Both the position numbers and the translations under genes were made by a program. This document shows positions 8,339 through 17,038 of a stretch of DNA of 64,000 bases, one piece after another. Source of the DNA: Aquabacterium sp. OR-4 (GTDB lineage Bacteria > Pseudomonadota > Gammaproteobacteria > Burkholderiales > Burkholderiaceae_C); assembly GCF_025290835.2 (NCBI RefSeq), contig NZ_JAOCQD020000004.1, positions 496,001 to 560,000 of the forward strand, written 5' to 3'. The notes beneath the pieces are model-generated. The model was not told where the DNA came from and searched no databases. It worked only from the letters and a program-made list of their open reading frames with translations. Each line of letters opens with the position of its first letter. Within the stretch, counting starts at the first letter, position 1.

Positions 8339-8991
8339 GAGTCGGGCCCGGGGTTGTCGTCGTGGTGGTCGGAAGGGTTGGCGCCGCGGCGGGCCGTGGA
8401 CTCGGCGCGCACGCTGACCCCCTGGTTGCCGGGCAGCCAGGTGAGGTCGAGCCGGCCATGGCGCACGGCGTCGATGCGCCATTGCCCATCCAGCACCTGG
8501 CCAGGACGCACGGCCGCGCTGCGCAGCGGCCCGCCCAGCAGCACCTGCTGGCCGCGCTCGTCGTCGAGCGTGCCGATCCACTGGTACGCAAACGCCGGCG
8601 CGCGCAGCGGCGCGGGGCTGTCGCCGGCGCTGCGCCGTGCCGCCGCCACGGCGGCGGGCGAGGGCGAGGGCGAGGGCGCTGGCGCAGGCGCCGCACCCCA
8701 GGCCTGCAAGGCGCTGGGCTCGGGCGCCGGCCAGTCGGCAGCGCGCGCAGGCAAGCCGGCGGCGACCGGCGCAGCACCGCCCACCGGCGCCGCGTTGGCG
8801 CCGGCGCCCGAGGCCGGCCCCGCCCCCAACCGCCGCGGCGCCAGAGGCAGCACGGCGGCCCCTTGCGCGGCCCCTTGCGCAGCCTCGTCGGCCTCGGTGG
8901 CCTGGTCGGCGGCGTCGGCTTCAGGCTGACTGGCCAGCCAGGCGGTGGCAGCCACGCTGGCGGCCAGCGCCAGCCACAGCACGGGCCTCAT
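8335..8991 (-). CDS. GspC/PilP-like periplasmic protein
   Basis: A 218-aa protein with one N-terminal membrane helix (residues 1-20), a long Ala/Pro-rich linker with a hexamer-encoded PAPAPSPSPSP run, and a small C-terminal beta domain at about 145-205 (FAYQWIGTLDDERGQQVLLGG ... VLDGQWRIDAV ... LDLTWLPG). That domain resembles the homology region of GspC or the PilP domain, which contacts the secretin. The gene overlaps its neighbours by ATGA on both sides and precedes the secretin gene. Assignment is by position and domain shape rather than strong motif identity. Confidence 0.65.
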   Translation of the reverse strand: MRPVLWLALAASVAATAWLASQPEADAADQATEADEAAQGAAQGAAVLPLAPRRLGAGPASGAGANAAPVGGAAPVAAGLPARAADWPAPEPSALQAWGAAPAPAPSPSPSPAAVAAARRSAGDSPAPLRAPAFAYQWIGTLDDERGQQVLLGGPLRSAAVRPGQVLDGQWRIDAVRHGRLDLTWLPGNQGVSVRAESTARRGANPSDHHDDNPGPDS

Positions 8992-9614
8992 GGCGCCACC
9001 CCGGTGCCGGCCACACCATCGGGCGCCATGGCCGCGCGCTGCAGCATCTGCCAATGCAGATCGACTTCCAGCATCGCCGCGGCCGGCCCGGCGCGGCCCA
9101 GGCGCATCTGCTCGAGCACCAGGGCCGGATCGGCTTGCAGGGCGGCAGCCACGAAGCCACGCACATCGGCATAGCGGCCCTGGGCGCGCCAGACCATCGG
9201 CACGCTGTGCAGGCCATCGCCGCGCAGCAGCGGCGCCTGGTGCACGCTGCCCACGGCCAGGCCATGGCGCTGGGCCAGCGCCAGCAGGCCGGTCAGGCGC
9301 TGCGCCGCCAGCGCCGCGGGCGGCAGGGCCTCGTGCAGGCGCTGCGCGGGGCCGGGTGGCGGCGGCACCGTGGCGGCCGGTTGGGCCTGGCGGGCCCGCA
9401 GCGTCAACGCCTGGCCGGCCACCGCCGCCTCGGCCCGCCAGCGCGGCGCCAGCAGCAAGGCCAGCCAGGCCGCCACCAGCAGGGCCAGGCAGCCCGCGGC
9501 ACCGGGCAGCACGCCGGGGCGCCGCCAGTGCAGGTGAATGGGCAGGTGGATGGGCCAGCGCCACCGCAGTGCGCGCTGCAGCAAGCCTGGCAGCGTGGCC
9601 ACGAAACCGCTCAT
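8988..9614 (-). CDS. GspM/PilO-like inner-membrane protein
   Basis: A 208-aa protein with a cytoplasmic basic N-terminus, one membrane helix at about residues 36-56 (GAAGCLALLVAAWLALLLAP) and a periplasmic helical plus ferredoxin-like region, the layout of GspM or PilO. It lies between the PilN/GspL-C-like gene and the GspC-like gene in a chain of ATGA overlaps, the order expected for the inner-membrane platform. No catalytic residues are expected. Confidence 0.65.
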   Translation of the reverse strand: MSGFVATLPGLLQRALRWRWPIHLPIHLHWRRPGVLPGAAGCLALLVAAWLALLLAPRWRAEAAVAGQALTLRARQAQPAATVPPPPGPAQRLHEALPPAALAAQRLTGLLALAQRHGLAVGSVHQAPLLRGDGLHSVPMVWRAQGRYADVRGFVAAALQADPALVLEQMRLGRAGPAAAMLEVDLHWQMLQRAAMAPDGVAGTGVAP

Positions 9615-10238
9615 CGGGCCGGTGCCGGCATGGCCGTGGCCGGTGCCAGCGCCTGCGCCTGCGCCTGCGCCTGCGCCAGGATCTCGAAGCGCTGGCCACC
9701 GGGCATGCTGTCCAGACGCGACAGCGTCACGCCCTGCCAGGCACTGGGCGCAGCGTCACCGCTGCTGTTGCTGCGCAGGGCCTGCGCCGCGGCCAGGGCC
9801 GCGGCCGGGTCGGCCGCCTGGCCTTCCAGCCGCAGCGGGCCCTGGCCATCGAACACCAGGCCGGTGAAGCTGACGCCCGGCACCGCGGCCGCCTCGGCGG
9901 CGCCAAACACCTGCGGCCAGGGCTGGGCCAGGCGCAGCAGCCAGCGGCTGGCCTCGGCTTCGCGCCGGGCGGCGGCCGGATCGGCGGCGCTGGCCGGCCG
10001 GGGCGGCGCCGGGGCCGGCCGCTGGCCCGGCCGTGCGCCTTGCCGCATGCGCTGCCAGCGCCAGGCGGTCCAGCGCATCCTGCCGGTGTTGCCAGTCAGC
10101 CGCCGCCTCGCGTCCGGCCACGGCCAGCACCAGCATGCCGGTGGCGCACCACAGCCAGGGCAGGCGGCTGGCCGGGCGGACCGGGCGCAGAAAGTCGGGC
10201 TGCGGCACGGGCTGGCGCATCGTCATCGTCTTGGCCAT
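9611..10238 (-). pseudogene. PilN/GspL C-terminal-like gene interrupted by a +1 frameshift
   Basis: Reading from the ATG at 10238 gives MAKTMTMRQPVPQPDFL, one membrane helix (WLWCATGMLVLAVAG) and the start of a coiled coil (DWQHRQDALDRLA); this frame then runs to a stop at 9756 as a nonsensical Arg/Gly-rich tail. The neighbouring frame from about 10060 to 9611 continues sensibly (WRWQRMRQ ..., RREAEASRWLLRLAQPWPQVF ..., FTGLVFDGQGPLRLEGQA) as a PilN/GspL-like periplasmic domain. The two join if one base is skipped near 10040-10065; the span of 628 nt is 3 x 209 + 1, as expected for one extra base. It may be a true mutation, programmed frameshifting or a sequencing error. The joined protein would be about 208 aa. 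Confidence 0.75.
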
Positions 10239-10242
10239 GCGC

Positions 10243-11040
10243 TCAGGCCCGGGGCGGCGGCACGGCGGCGGCCTGGCGCCCGGCCCAGCGCCCAACCCAG
10301 TGGGCGCCGCCGCGTGGCGTGTCGGCCCACCAGGCCGGCGGCGGGTGATCGCCGCTCAGCGTGGCCCTGCCCGCCGCCCCACCCAGCAGCGGCAGGGCGG
10401 GGTGGCTGGCACCGGCCTGCACATCGAGGCCATAGCCCAGGCAGCGCTGCACGGCCACCGGTTCGTTGGCCAGCCAGGCCTGCAGTGCGCCCGGCGTGGC
10501 CTGTGGCAGACGGCGCTGCTGCAGGCCCACCAGGCTGCCGCGGCGCAGATCGAGCCGCGTGACCAGGCGGCCTTCCACCATCACCAGCTGGGCGGCGGGC
10601 TCGCGCAGCAGGCTCGGCTCCTGGGCCAGGGCCAGGCGCATGGCCCGGGCCCACCAGGGCTGCACGGCCTGCAGCTGCACGCCATGGCGGGCCGCCGTGG
10701 CCTGCAGCTCGGCCAGCGGCTGGCCATGCAGCGCGCTCACGCCACGCGCCGCGCCGGCCTGCCAGGCGGCCAGCGGCCAGGGCGCCGCGGCATCGCCGTG
10801 GTAGTGCTGCAGCAAGGGGCGCACATAGGCCAGCACCGCCGCGTCGTCGTGCAAGGGCAGGGCGCCGTCGATCAGCATGTCCAGCACCCACCAGGCCGAC
10901 AGCCACAGGCGCGCGCGCGCGCCGGGATGCGCAGCGCACCAGGCCTCCAGACCGTCCCAGCGCACGGCCTGGCCCGGTTCGGCGGCCTGCCACACCCCCG
11001 AATCACCCCACCACAGCGACAGCGCCGCGCCTTCACGCAT
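10243..11040 (-). CDS. GspL/PilM-like actin-fold cytoplasmic protein
   Basis: A 265-aa protein with no clear membrane helix. Its place between GspE and the PilN-like gene and its length fit the cytoplasmic actin-like half of GspL, or PilM, which docks the ATPase to the membrane platform. In this operon the two GspL halves would be separate genes. The ATG at 11040 overlaps the end of gspE by 8 nt. An alternative start at 11166 inside gspE gives an unlikely Arg/Pro-rich extension and was not used. Sequence motifs are weak. Confidence 0.6.
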   Translation of the reverse strand: MREGAALSLWWGDSGVWQAAEPGQAVRWDGLEAWCAAHPGARARLWLSAWWVLDMLIDGALPLHDDAAVLAYVRPLLQHYHGDAAAPWPLAAWQAGAARGVSALHGQPLAELQATAARHGVQLQAVQPWWARAMRLALAQEPSLLREPAAQLVMVEGRLVTRLDLRRGSLVGLQQRRLPQATPGALQAWLANEPVAVQRCLGYGLDVQAGASHPALPLLGGAAGRATLSGDHPPPAWWADTPRGGAHWVGRWAGRQAAAVPPPRA

Positions 11041-12634
11041 CCACGACCACACGGTCCATCTCCTCGAAGGTGGTGAAGCCGGCGCGCACCGCGGCCAGGG
11101 CCACCGTGTGCAGCGATTGCATGCCGCGCTCGCGTGCGGCCTGCTTGATGGCCGACAGCGGCGCACGCGCGGCGATCAGGTCGCGCAGGCCGTCGTCCAG
11201 GCGCAGCAGTTCGGCCACGGCGCGGCGGCCGCGGTAACCGCTGTGGTGGCAGCTGGGGCAGCCGGCCCCGCGGCGCAGCAGCACCCGGGCATCGGGCGCC
11301 TCGCCCAGGCGCAGCAGCTCGTCGGCAGTGGCCGCCACCGGCTCGGCGCAGGCCTTGCAGACCTGGCGCATCAGGCGCTGGCCCAGCACCGCGTTGAGCG
11401 CCGCCACCACGTTGTACAGATCGAGCCCCATGTGCATGAAGCGGCCGATCACGTCGAAGGCGTTGTTGGCATGCACCGAGCTGAACACCAGGTGGCCGGT
11501 GAGCGCGGCCTGCACCGCGATCTGTGCGGTCTCGGCGTCGCGGATCTCGCCGACCATCACCCGGTCAGGGTCATGACGCAGGATCGAGCGCAGCCCACGC
11601 GCAAAGCTCAGGCCCTTTCTCTCGTTGACCGGGATCTGCACCACGCCTTCGAGCTGGTACTCCACCGGGTCTTCGATGGTGATGATCTTTTCGCGCCCGG
11701 TATGGATCTCGGCCAGCGCGGCGTACAGCGTGGTGGTCTTGCCGCTGCCGGTGGGGCCGGTGACCAGCAGCATGCCGTGCGGGGCGCGCGCCAGCTGCAG
11801 CAGCGTGTCGCGCAGCGCGGCGTCGAAGCCCAGCGCGGTCAGCGTCAGCGTGCTCTGGCCGGCGGGCCCGTTGGCCACGGCGCTGCGGTCGAGCACGCGC
11901 ACCACGGCATCCTCGCCCCACACGCTGGGCATGATGGACAGGCGGAAGTCGATCTCGCGGCCCTGCGCGCCAGCGCCCACACGGCGCTTGAAGCGGCCGT
12001 CCTGCGGCAGGCGGCGCTCGCCGATGTCGAGCTCGGCCAGCACCTTCAGCCGCGACACCAGCTGCTCGGCCAGTGCGGCGCCGTCCACGCGCCGCATCGC
12101 CTGCATCACGCCGTCGATGCGCAGGCGCAGCACCGCGCCGCGCGGCTGCATCTCAAGGTGGATGTCGCTGGCGCCATCGGCCAGCGCATCCAGCAGCACG
12201 GCGTCGAGCAGGCGCACCGCCGGGCTCGATTCGGCCGTCAGCGCGGCCAGTGTCAGTTCGCCAGCCCCATCACCTGCCCCGTTGGGCCCGGCGTCGTGGG
12301 CGGCCAGGCCGTGCACCGCCTCCACGGCATCGAGCGCGCGGCCACCCAGGTCGCCTGCGGCCAGCCAGGCGTCCAGCGCCGCCGCGCTGCAGCGCTGCCA
12401 GCGCAGCGCCTCGCCCAGCCGGGCCTCGGCCATCTGCAGCAGCAGCAGATCGGGTGCGCGGTCGGCCAGCAGATGCCAGGCACCGGCCTCGTCCACACCG
12501 GCCAGTGCGCGGTGCCGCTGGGCCAGCGGCCGGGGCCAGCGCACCAGGTCGAACTGCAGCCCCTGGCCCGCCGCTTGGCCGGGCCGCTCGCCCGCGGGCG
12601 TGGCCGCAGGCGGCGAGCCGGGTGTGTCGGACAT
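11033..12634 (-). CDS. gspE: GspE-type secretion ATPase
   Basis: A 533-aa hexameric assembly ATPase of the PulE/PilB family. Walker A is GPTGSGKTT near residue 295, followed by an Asp box (IITIEDPVEYQL), Walker B (DRVMVGEIRDAETA) and a His box (LTGHLVFSSVHANNA). A zinc-binding region has CKAC and, later, CPSCHHSGYRGR. It powers pseudopilus assembly from the cytoplasmic face. The ATG at 12634 shares one base with the TGA of gspF (TGATG); a GTG at 12637 is the alternative. Length and motif order are normal. Confidence 0.95.
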   Translation of the reverse strand: MSDTPGSPPAATPAGERPGQAAGQGLQFDLVRWPRPLAQRHRALAGVDEAGAWHLLADRAPDLLLLQMAEARLGEALRWQRCSAAALDAWLAAGDLGGRALDAVEAVHGLAAHDAGPNGAGDGAGELTLAALTAESSPAVRLLDAVLLDALADGASDIHLEMQPRGAVLRLRIDGVMQAMRRVDGAALAEQLVSRLKVLAELDIGERRLPQDGRFKRRVGAGAQGREIDFRLSIMPSVWGEDAVVRVLDRSAVANGPAGQSTLTLTALGFDAALRDTLLQLARAPHGMLLVTGPTGSGKTTTLYAALAEIHTGREKIITIEDPVEYQLEGVVQIPVNERKGLSFARGLRSILRHDPDRVMVGEIRDAETAQIAVQAALTGHLVFSSVHANNAFDVIGRFMHMGLDLYNVVAALNAVLGQRLMRQVCKACAEPVAATADELLRLGEAPDARVLLRRGAGCPSCHHSGYRGRRAVAELLRLDDGLRDLIAARAPLSAIKQAARERGMQSLHTVALAAVRAGFTTFEEMDRVVVDA

Positions 12635-13857
12635 CACTGCACCTGCTCCATCAGCGTGAAGATCGGCAGGTACATCAACACCACGATGCCGCCGATCAGC
12701 ACGCCCATCACCAACATCAGCAGCGGGTTCACCAGCCGCGTCACCAGGTCGGCCAGCTGCGCGATCTCTTCGTCATGAAACGCCGCGGCGCGCTGCAGCA
12801 TCACCGGCAGCGTGCCGCTGGACTCGCCCACCCGCAGCATGCGCTGGGCCACCGGCGTGGACAGGCCGGCGGCATCAAAGGCCTGCGACAGGCGCTGGCC
12901 GCTCAGCACCTGGGTCAGGGCCTGCGCGCCCGCGGCACGCAGCGGCGCGGCCAGCACACCGTCCAGCAAACGCAAGGCGGCCGGCGCCGGCACGCCGGCG
13001 CCCAGCAGCAGCCCCAGGCAGCGGTACAGCCGCGCCAGCGCAATGACCTGCAGCCGCGGCCCCAGTACCGGGCTGCGCCACATCAGCCGATCGAGCCAGC
13101 GCCGGGCGGCAGCGCTGCGCCACACCAGCAGGCCGCCCAGCGGCAGCGCCGCCGCCAGCGCGAGCGTGAGCGCAGGGTAGGCCGCGGCGTGCACGCCAAG
13201 CGCCATCAGCCAGCGCGAGGCCGCCGGCACATCGCCCGCGAGACTGTCAAACACCCCGGCAAAACGCGGCAGCACAAACAGCAGCAGGAACACGATCACC
13301 GCCAGCCCGGCCGCCAGCAGCATGGCGGGGTACACCAGCGCCGCGCGCAGCCGCGCCTGCAGCGCGCTGCTCCAGCCCAGAAACGCGGCATGGTCGCGCA
13401 GCGTGGCCGCCAGCTGGCCACTGCGCTCGCTGGCGGCCACCAGGGCGATGAACAGCGCGTCGAAGGCCTCGGGCACGCGCGCCAGCGCCGCCGACACCGG
13501 CTGGCCCTCGCGCAGCGCGGCCATCACGCTGTCCAGCGTGCGCCGGCCGCGCCCGGCGCTGTCCTTCTCGCGCAGCGTGGCCAGCGCATCCAGCAGCGGG
13601 ATGCCGGCATCCAGCAGCACCGCCAGCTCCTGGCTGAACAGGCGCAGGTCAAAGGCCGGCCCACGCCGCCGCCACGGCCGGCCTGCCGTGGCCGTGGCCC
13701 CGGCCGTGGCCTCGGCCTGCACCGACAGCAGGCGCATCGGCGGCACGCCCAGCGCGGCGCTGACGCCGGCCGCATCGGCGGCCACCACGCGCACCTGGCG
13801 CACGCCACCGTCCAACTCGGCCAGCCTGACCCTGAACGCGGGCATGCCTGCGCTCAC
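12634..13857 (-). CDS. gspF: GspF-type inner-membrane platform protein
   Basis: A 407-aa protein with two repeated GspF/PilC domains, the first starting FDLRLFSQELAVLLDAGIPLLDAL and the second LARLYRCLGLLLGAGVPAPAAL. Membrane helices lie near 175-200, 225-245 and at the C-terminus (NPLLMLVMGVLIGGIVVLMYLPIF). It anchors the ATPase and pseudopilus base in the inner membrane. The GTG start at 13857 overlaps the stop of gspG; the internal ATG at 13845 is possible. Follows gspG and precedes gspE, a reversal of the common E-F order. Confidence 0.93.
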   Translation of the reverse strand: MSAGMPAFRVRLAELDGGVRQVRVVAADAAGVSAALGVPPMRLLSVQAEATAGATATAGRPWRRRGPAFDLRLFSQELAVLLDAGIPLLDALATLREKDSAGRGRRTLDSVMAALREGQPVSAALARVPEAFDALFIALVAASERSGQLAATLRDHAAFLGWSSALQARLRAALVYPAMLLAAGLAVIVFLLLFVLPRFAGVFDSLAGDVPAASRWLMALGVHAAAYPALTLALAAALPLGGLLVWRSAAARRWLDRLMWRSPVLGPRLQVIALARLYRCLGLLLGAGVPAPAALRLLDGVLAAPLRAAGAQALTQVLSGQRLSQAFDAAGLSTPVAQRMLRVGESSGTLPVMLQRAAAFHDEEIAQLADLVTRLVNPLLMLVMGVLIGGIVVLMYLPIFTLMEQVQ

Positions 13858-14306
13858 CAGCTGGTGATGTCGGCGTCTTCGCCGTCGCCACCGGGGCGGC
13901 CATCGCGGCCGTAGCTTTGCAGGTCGTAGTCGCCGTGTTCACCCGGCGCGCGATAGGCATAGGGCCGGCCCCAGGGATCGGCCGGCACCGTCTTGGCCAG
14001 ATAGGGGCCTTGCCAGCGCGGCTCGTTGGCCGGCTGGGCCACCAGCGCGCCCAGGCCCGGCTCGCTGGCCGGGTAGCGGCCGGTGTCGATGCGGTAGTGG
14101 TCGAGCGCCTTGCCCAGCGCGTCAAGCTGTGCGCGGGCCACCTTTACTTCGCTCTTGCCGATCTGGCCAAACAGCTTGGGGCCCACATAGCCGGCCAGCA
14201 GCCCGATGATGACCATCACCACCAGCAACTCCAGCAGCGTGAAGCCGCGCCGCCGCTGCGTGCCGGCTGAAAGGACATTCGGGACACGCACGACAGCTGG
14301 CGACAC
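13854..14306 (-). CDS. gspG: GspG major pseudopilin
   Basis: A 150-aa protein with leader QRRRG cleaved before FTLLELLVVMVIIGLLAG, with Glu5 present. The C-terminal part carries the GspG signature: GRYPASEPGLGALV, PADPWGRPYAYRAPGEHGDYDLQSYGRDG and the Asp-rich end GGDGEDADITSW that binds calcium in known GspG. It is the first gene of the secretion operon. No ATG fits; the GTG at 14306 is the likely start but no strong ribosome site is visible. The shared palindrome lies about 88 nt upstream. Confidence 0.93.
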   Translation of the reverse strand: MSPAVVRVPNVLSAGTQRRRGFTLLELLVVMVIIGLLAGYVGPKLFGQIGKSEVKVARAQLDALGKALDHYRIDTGRYPASEPGLGALVAQPANEPRWQGPYLAKTVPADPWGRPYAYRAPGEHGDYDLQSYGRDGRPGGDGEDADITSW

Positions 14307-14393
14307 AGGGAGCTCGGTTCATGATGACAACCGGCTCAGACTACGTGCCGCTGATGACTGGGGCGTGAAGAACCGTGATCGGGCCATGGCAAA

Positions 14394-14413
14394 CATGAGC
14401 CGAACGGCTCACA
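14394..14413. promoter_or_regulatory. Near-palindrome upstream of the gspG operon, same core as at 3495
   Basis: CATGAGCCG-AA-CGGCTCACA. The core TGAGCCG-N2-CGGCTCA (14396-14411) matches the palindrome at 3497-3512 in both half-sites and spacing and lies at a similar distance from its start codon (about 90 versus 108 nt). Candidate operator. Confidence 0.6.
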
Positions 14414-14477
14414 GGCGGCGCCTGGTCAGGCAGCGGCCGCCTGCGCCAAGCACACGGCTTGGCCATGGCCCGGAAAC

Positions 14478-14540
14478 GACAACGCCCGCGGGCCTGGCGG
14501 CTGCGGGCGTTGTCTGCGGCAGCCGGTTGAACCGGCTGCC
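14478..14540 (-). terminator. Two consecutive hairpins downstream of the 78-aa gene
   Basis: GACAACGCCCGC (14478-14489) pairs perfectly with 14503-14514 over a 13-nt loop, and GGCAGCCGGTT (14518-14528) pairs with 14530-14540 around one base. Both follow the stop of the minus-strand gene at 14553. The minus transcript continues GTTTCC after the first stem, so only a short U run exists; intrinsic termination is likely but not canonical. Confidence 0.6.
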
Positions 14541-14552
14541 AGGTCGCGCGGC

Positions 14553-14789
14553 TCAGGCCAGGCGACGGAACACGAAGTCGACGATCAAGCTTTCTTCGCT
14601 GGCGAGGGTGCGTTCCTCGATCACCTCGAGTTCACCGAACTCGCTGCCCGCAAACTTGATTTCGCGGGCCACCGAGTCGAACACGTAGGGGTTCTCGAGC
14701 GCGGTGCCGGCCTGGGGCAGGCGCACCGCTTCGCCCACCGGCGCTTGCGAGAAGATTTGTCGGGCGATGGAATGGTCATGCCACTGCAT
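14553..14789 (-). CDS. Conserved hypothetical 78-aa protein
   Basis: Begins MQWHDHSIARQIFSQAP at 14789, preceded by a clear GGAGG ribosome site 5 nt upstream. No signal peptide or membrane helix is seen and the composition is that of a small soluble acidic protein (ELEVIEERTLASEESLIVDFVF). I do not recognise the family. It stands alone: hairpins close it on the 3' side and the upstream neighbour is divergent. The frame is open to 14855 but the extension lacks a ribosome site. Confidence 0.7.
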   Translation of the reverse strand: MQWHDHSIARQIFSQAPVGEAVRLPQAGTALENPYVFDSVAREIKFAGSEFGELEVIEERTLASEESLIVDFVFRRLA

Positions 14790-15043
14790 AAAGCCTCCGG
14801 ACTGGGTACAACGAACGACTCGGAGTTTACCCGTAGCCCCGGCGTTGACCGCCATACCCCACGGCCATGTCGAACCGGCTTGACATCCGTGGTGTCCGGC
14901 TCATCCGGCCCGCTGAATGGGCGGCTTGGCTTGATCTGGCGCATGGCACGCCGCTGCTCGCCTGTCGCGTCACCGAAGCGTCACGAACGCGGCCAACACT
15001 GGGCCGGGTACCTACTCGCGCCACCCGCTGCGCCTGCGCCACC

Positions 15044-17038
15044 ATGGAAAAGTCCGACGCCATTGAATCACTGGGCCAGACCTCGCTGCTGCAGCCCACA
15101 CGCGTGCGCGCGGCGCTGCAGGCCAATGACCGGCTGAAGCTCTACCTCACCGTGCTGCAGGCCGCAGCCGCACAGGCCGGGCAAGCCGAACCCAGCCCGC
15201 TGGACCTGAGCCGCGAGATTGCAGCGGCCGGCGTGACGGCCGCCGCCGACGCCGACTGGCTGCACGACCTGCCGGCCACCGCCCGCAGCCGCGGCCAGGC
15301 CGTGCACCTGCCCGATCTGCCGCGCCTGGCCCGGGGCCTGCACGACGACCTGCTGACCATGGCCCGCCCGCTGCTCGACGACGCCACCGAGCAGGCGGTG
15401 TTTGCCCAGCGCGTGCAGCACTGGGCGCAGCGGCTGGCGGCCATCGACCGCCCGACCCTGGACGCCGAACTGCTCAAGGCCCTGACCCACGGCCACCGCG
15501 GCGGCCATGGTCAGCCCGGCAGCGACAGCCTGCACCTCACGGTGATGGACCTGCACAAGGCGCTCAACCGCCTGGCCGCGCGCCTGGCCGCCGAGACGGT
15601 GGACGGCGCGCATGTGTGGCAGCTCGATGCCGACGGCCCCGACCATGGCCGCGTGGCTGCCTTCATGCGCGGCCTGAACCGCACGCGCGGTCTCAAGCTC
15701 GAGCACCCGGGCCTCGACACCGCCGCCACGCGCGACGGTGAGCGGCTGCTGATCCAGAACGACATCGGCACCAACGACGCGCATGTGCTGGTGCTGCAGG
15801 TGCAGGGGCTGCACATCACGCTCACCTACTCCGACCTGCACCGCCAGCGCTTTGCGTTCTTCCAGAAGCTGCTGGCCGAGGTGGGCGCGCAGTGGAGCGG
15901 CGTGACCTCGCGCACCACCGAAGGCCTGAACCGTGGCGAGGCCTACCACCTGGGCACCGCCAGCTTCGAGGCGCCCGACGAGGCCGGCCTGCAGCAGCAG
16001 CTGGACGGCATTGGCGCGCGCATCGTGTTCCTCATCGACTGGAACCGCGCGCGCAAGCGCCTGCTGGCCTTTGTGGACGGCGAGGCCGCCGTGGCCGTGC
16101 TGACCGAAGGCGCGCGCCGCGAATGCGGCCACATGGCCTGGCTGCAGGCCGGTGGCGAGCGCCTGGTGTGGAACGCCATGAGTGCGCAGGGTGAAGGCGT
16201 GTTCCGCCTGGGCGACCGGCTCGACGACGTGATGGGCGCAGCGGCCGCCCAGGCCCTGCTGGTGGATCTGCTGGCCCTGGCCTGGCAGGCCGCGCAGCGC
16301 CGGCAGCCGGTGGCCCTGGTGGCCGACGAGGCGCGCTGGATGCTGGCGCGCAGACTGCAAGGCCGGCTGGGCCAGATGGACCTGCTGGAAGAGCATGCCG
16401 CGCTGTGCCACGCGCTGGCCCAGGCCGTGCGCGACGGCCTGACCCACGGCGTGCACCACGATGCCGACGCCGCGGCGCAACTGGCCGCGCGTGCCAAGAC
16501 CTGGGAGCGCCAGGCCGACCACCTGGTGATGCGCGCACGCGCGCTGGCCGAGCGCCAGCCGCAGTGGCAGCCGCTGGCGCGCCTGCTGGAACGATCGGAC
16601 GACGTGGCCGATGCGCTGGAAGAGGCCGCGTTCGTGTTGGGCATGGTGGCCGACGGCCATCACCATGGCTGGGGCGGGCCGGTGCTGGCCGAGCTGCAGG
16701 CGCTGGCCGGCGCGGTGCTCACCGCCACACAAGACCATGTGAAGGCGCTGGCCGTGGTGCGCAGCCTGGGCGGCCCTGCCGGGGCCGGCGATGGCGGCGA
16801 GGCCGCCGACCGCGACGAGTTTCTGGCCGCCTCATGGCGCGTGCTGCAGGCCGAACGCCAGTGCGACACCCTGCTGCGCAGCGTGCGCCGCGCACTGGCC
16901 CGCGAGGTGCGCGACGCCGCCTCGCTGCTGCTGGGCAACGAACTGGCCACCGCGCTCGAGCAGGCCAGCGATGCCCTGCTGGCGCTGGTGTACGGCCTGC
17001 GCGAGCAGGCCTTCCAGCGCGCGGGGGTGCCGGCATGA
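15044..17038 (+). CDS. Large protein with a C-terminal DUF47/PhoU-like domain
   Basis: A 664-aa soluble protein. The last 230 residues are helical and resemble the PhoU/DUF47 family (phosphate-transport accessory proteins): ALAQAVRDGLTHGVHHDADAA, LLERSDDVADALEEAAFVLGMV and LLLGNELATALEQASDALLALVY. The first 400 residues are not recognised; they contain an alpha/beta region near 240-370 (HVLVLQVQGLHITLTYSDLH, ARIVFLIDWNRARKRLLAFVDG). The ATG at 15044 was chosen over the upstream frame start at 14867 because the upstream part is low in sense. The stop overlaps the start of the PPDK-like gene by ATGA, so the two products are probably made in step and act together. Confidence 0.75.
   Translation: MEKSDAIESLGQTSLLQPTRVRAALQANDRLKLYLTVLQAAAAQAGQAEPSPLDLSREIAAAGVTAAADADWLHDLPATARSRGQAVHLPDLPRLARGLHDDLLTMARPLLDDATEQAVFAQRVQHWAQRLAAIDRPTLDAELLKALTHGHRGGHGQPGSDSLHLTVMDLHKALNRLAARLAAETVDGAHVWQLDADGPDHGRVAAFMRGLNRTRGLKLEHPGLDTAATRDGERLLIQNDIGTNDAHVLVLQVQGLHITLTYSDLHRQRFAFFQKLLAEVGAQWSGVTSRTTEGLNRGEAYHLGTASFEAPDEAGLQQQLDGIGARIVFLIDWNRARKRLLAFVDGEAAVAVLTEGARRECGHMAWLQAGGERLVWNAMSAQGEGVFRLGDRLDDVMGAAAAQALLVDLLALAWQAAQRRQPVALVADEARWMLARRLQGRLGQMDLLEEHAALCHALAQAVRDGLTHGVHHDADAAAQLAARAKTWERQADHLVMRARALAERQPQWQPLARLLERSDDVADALEEAAFVLGMVADGHHHGWGGPVLAELQALAGAVLTATQDHVKALAVVRSLGGPAGAGDGGEAADRDEFLAASWRVLQAERQCDTLLRSVRRALAREVRDAASLLLGNELATALEQASDALLALVYGLREQAFQRAGVPA

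Noticed and set aside
10877..12778. 633-codon plus-strand frame opposite gspE
   Set aside because: His/Gln/Arg-rich antisense shadow; gspE on the minus strand has every ATPase motif.
14867..15043. N-terminal extension of the DUF47 gene to an ATG at 14867
   Set aside because: The extra 59 residues are unlike the rest and overlap the promoter region of the divergent gene; ATG 15044 fits better.
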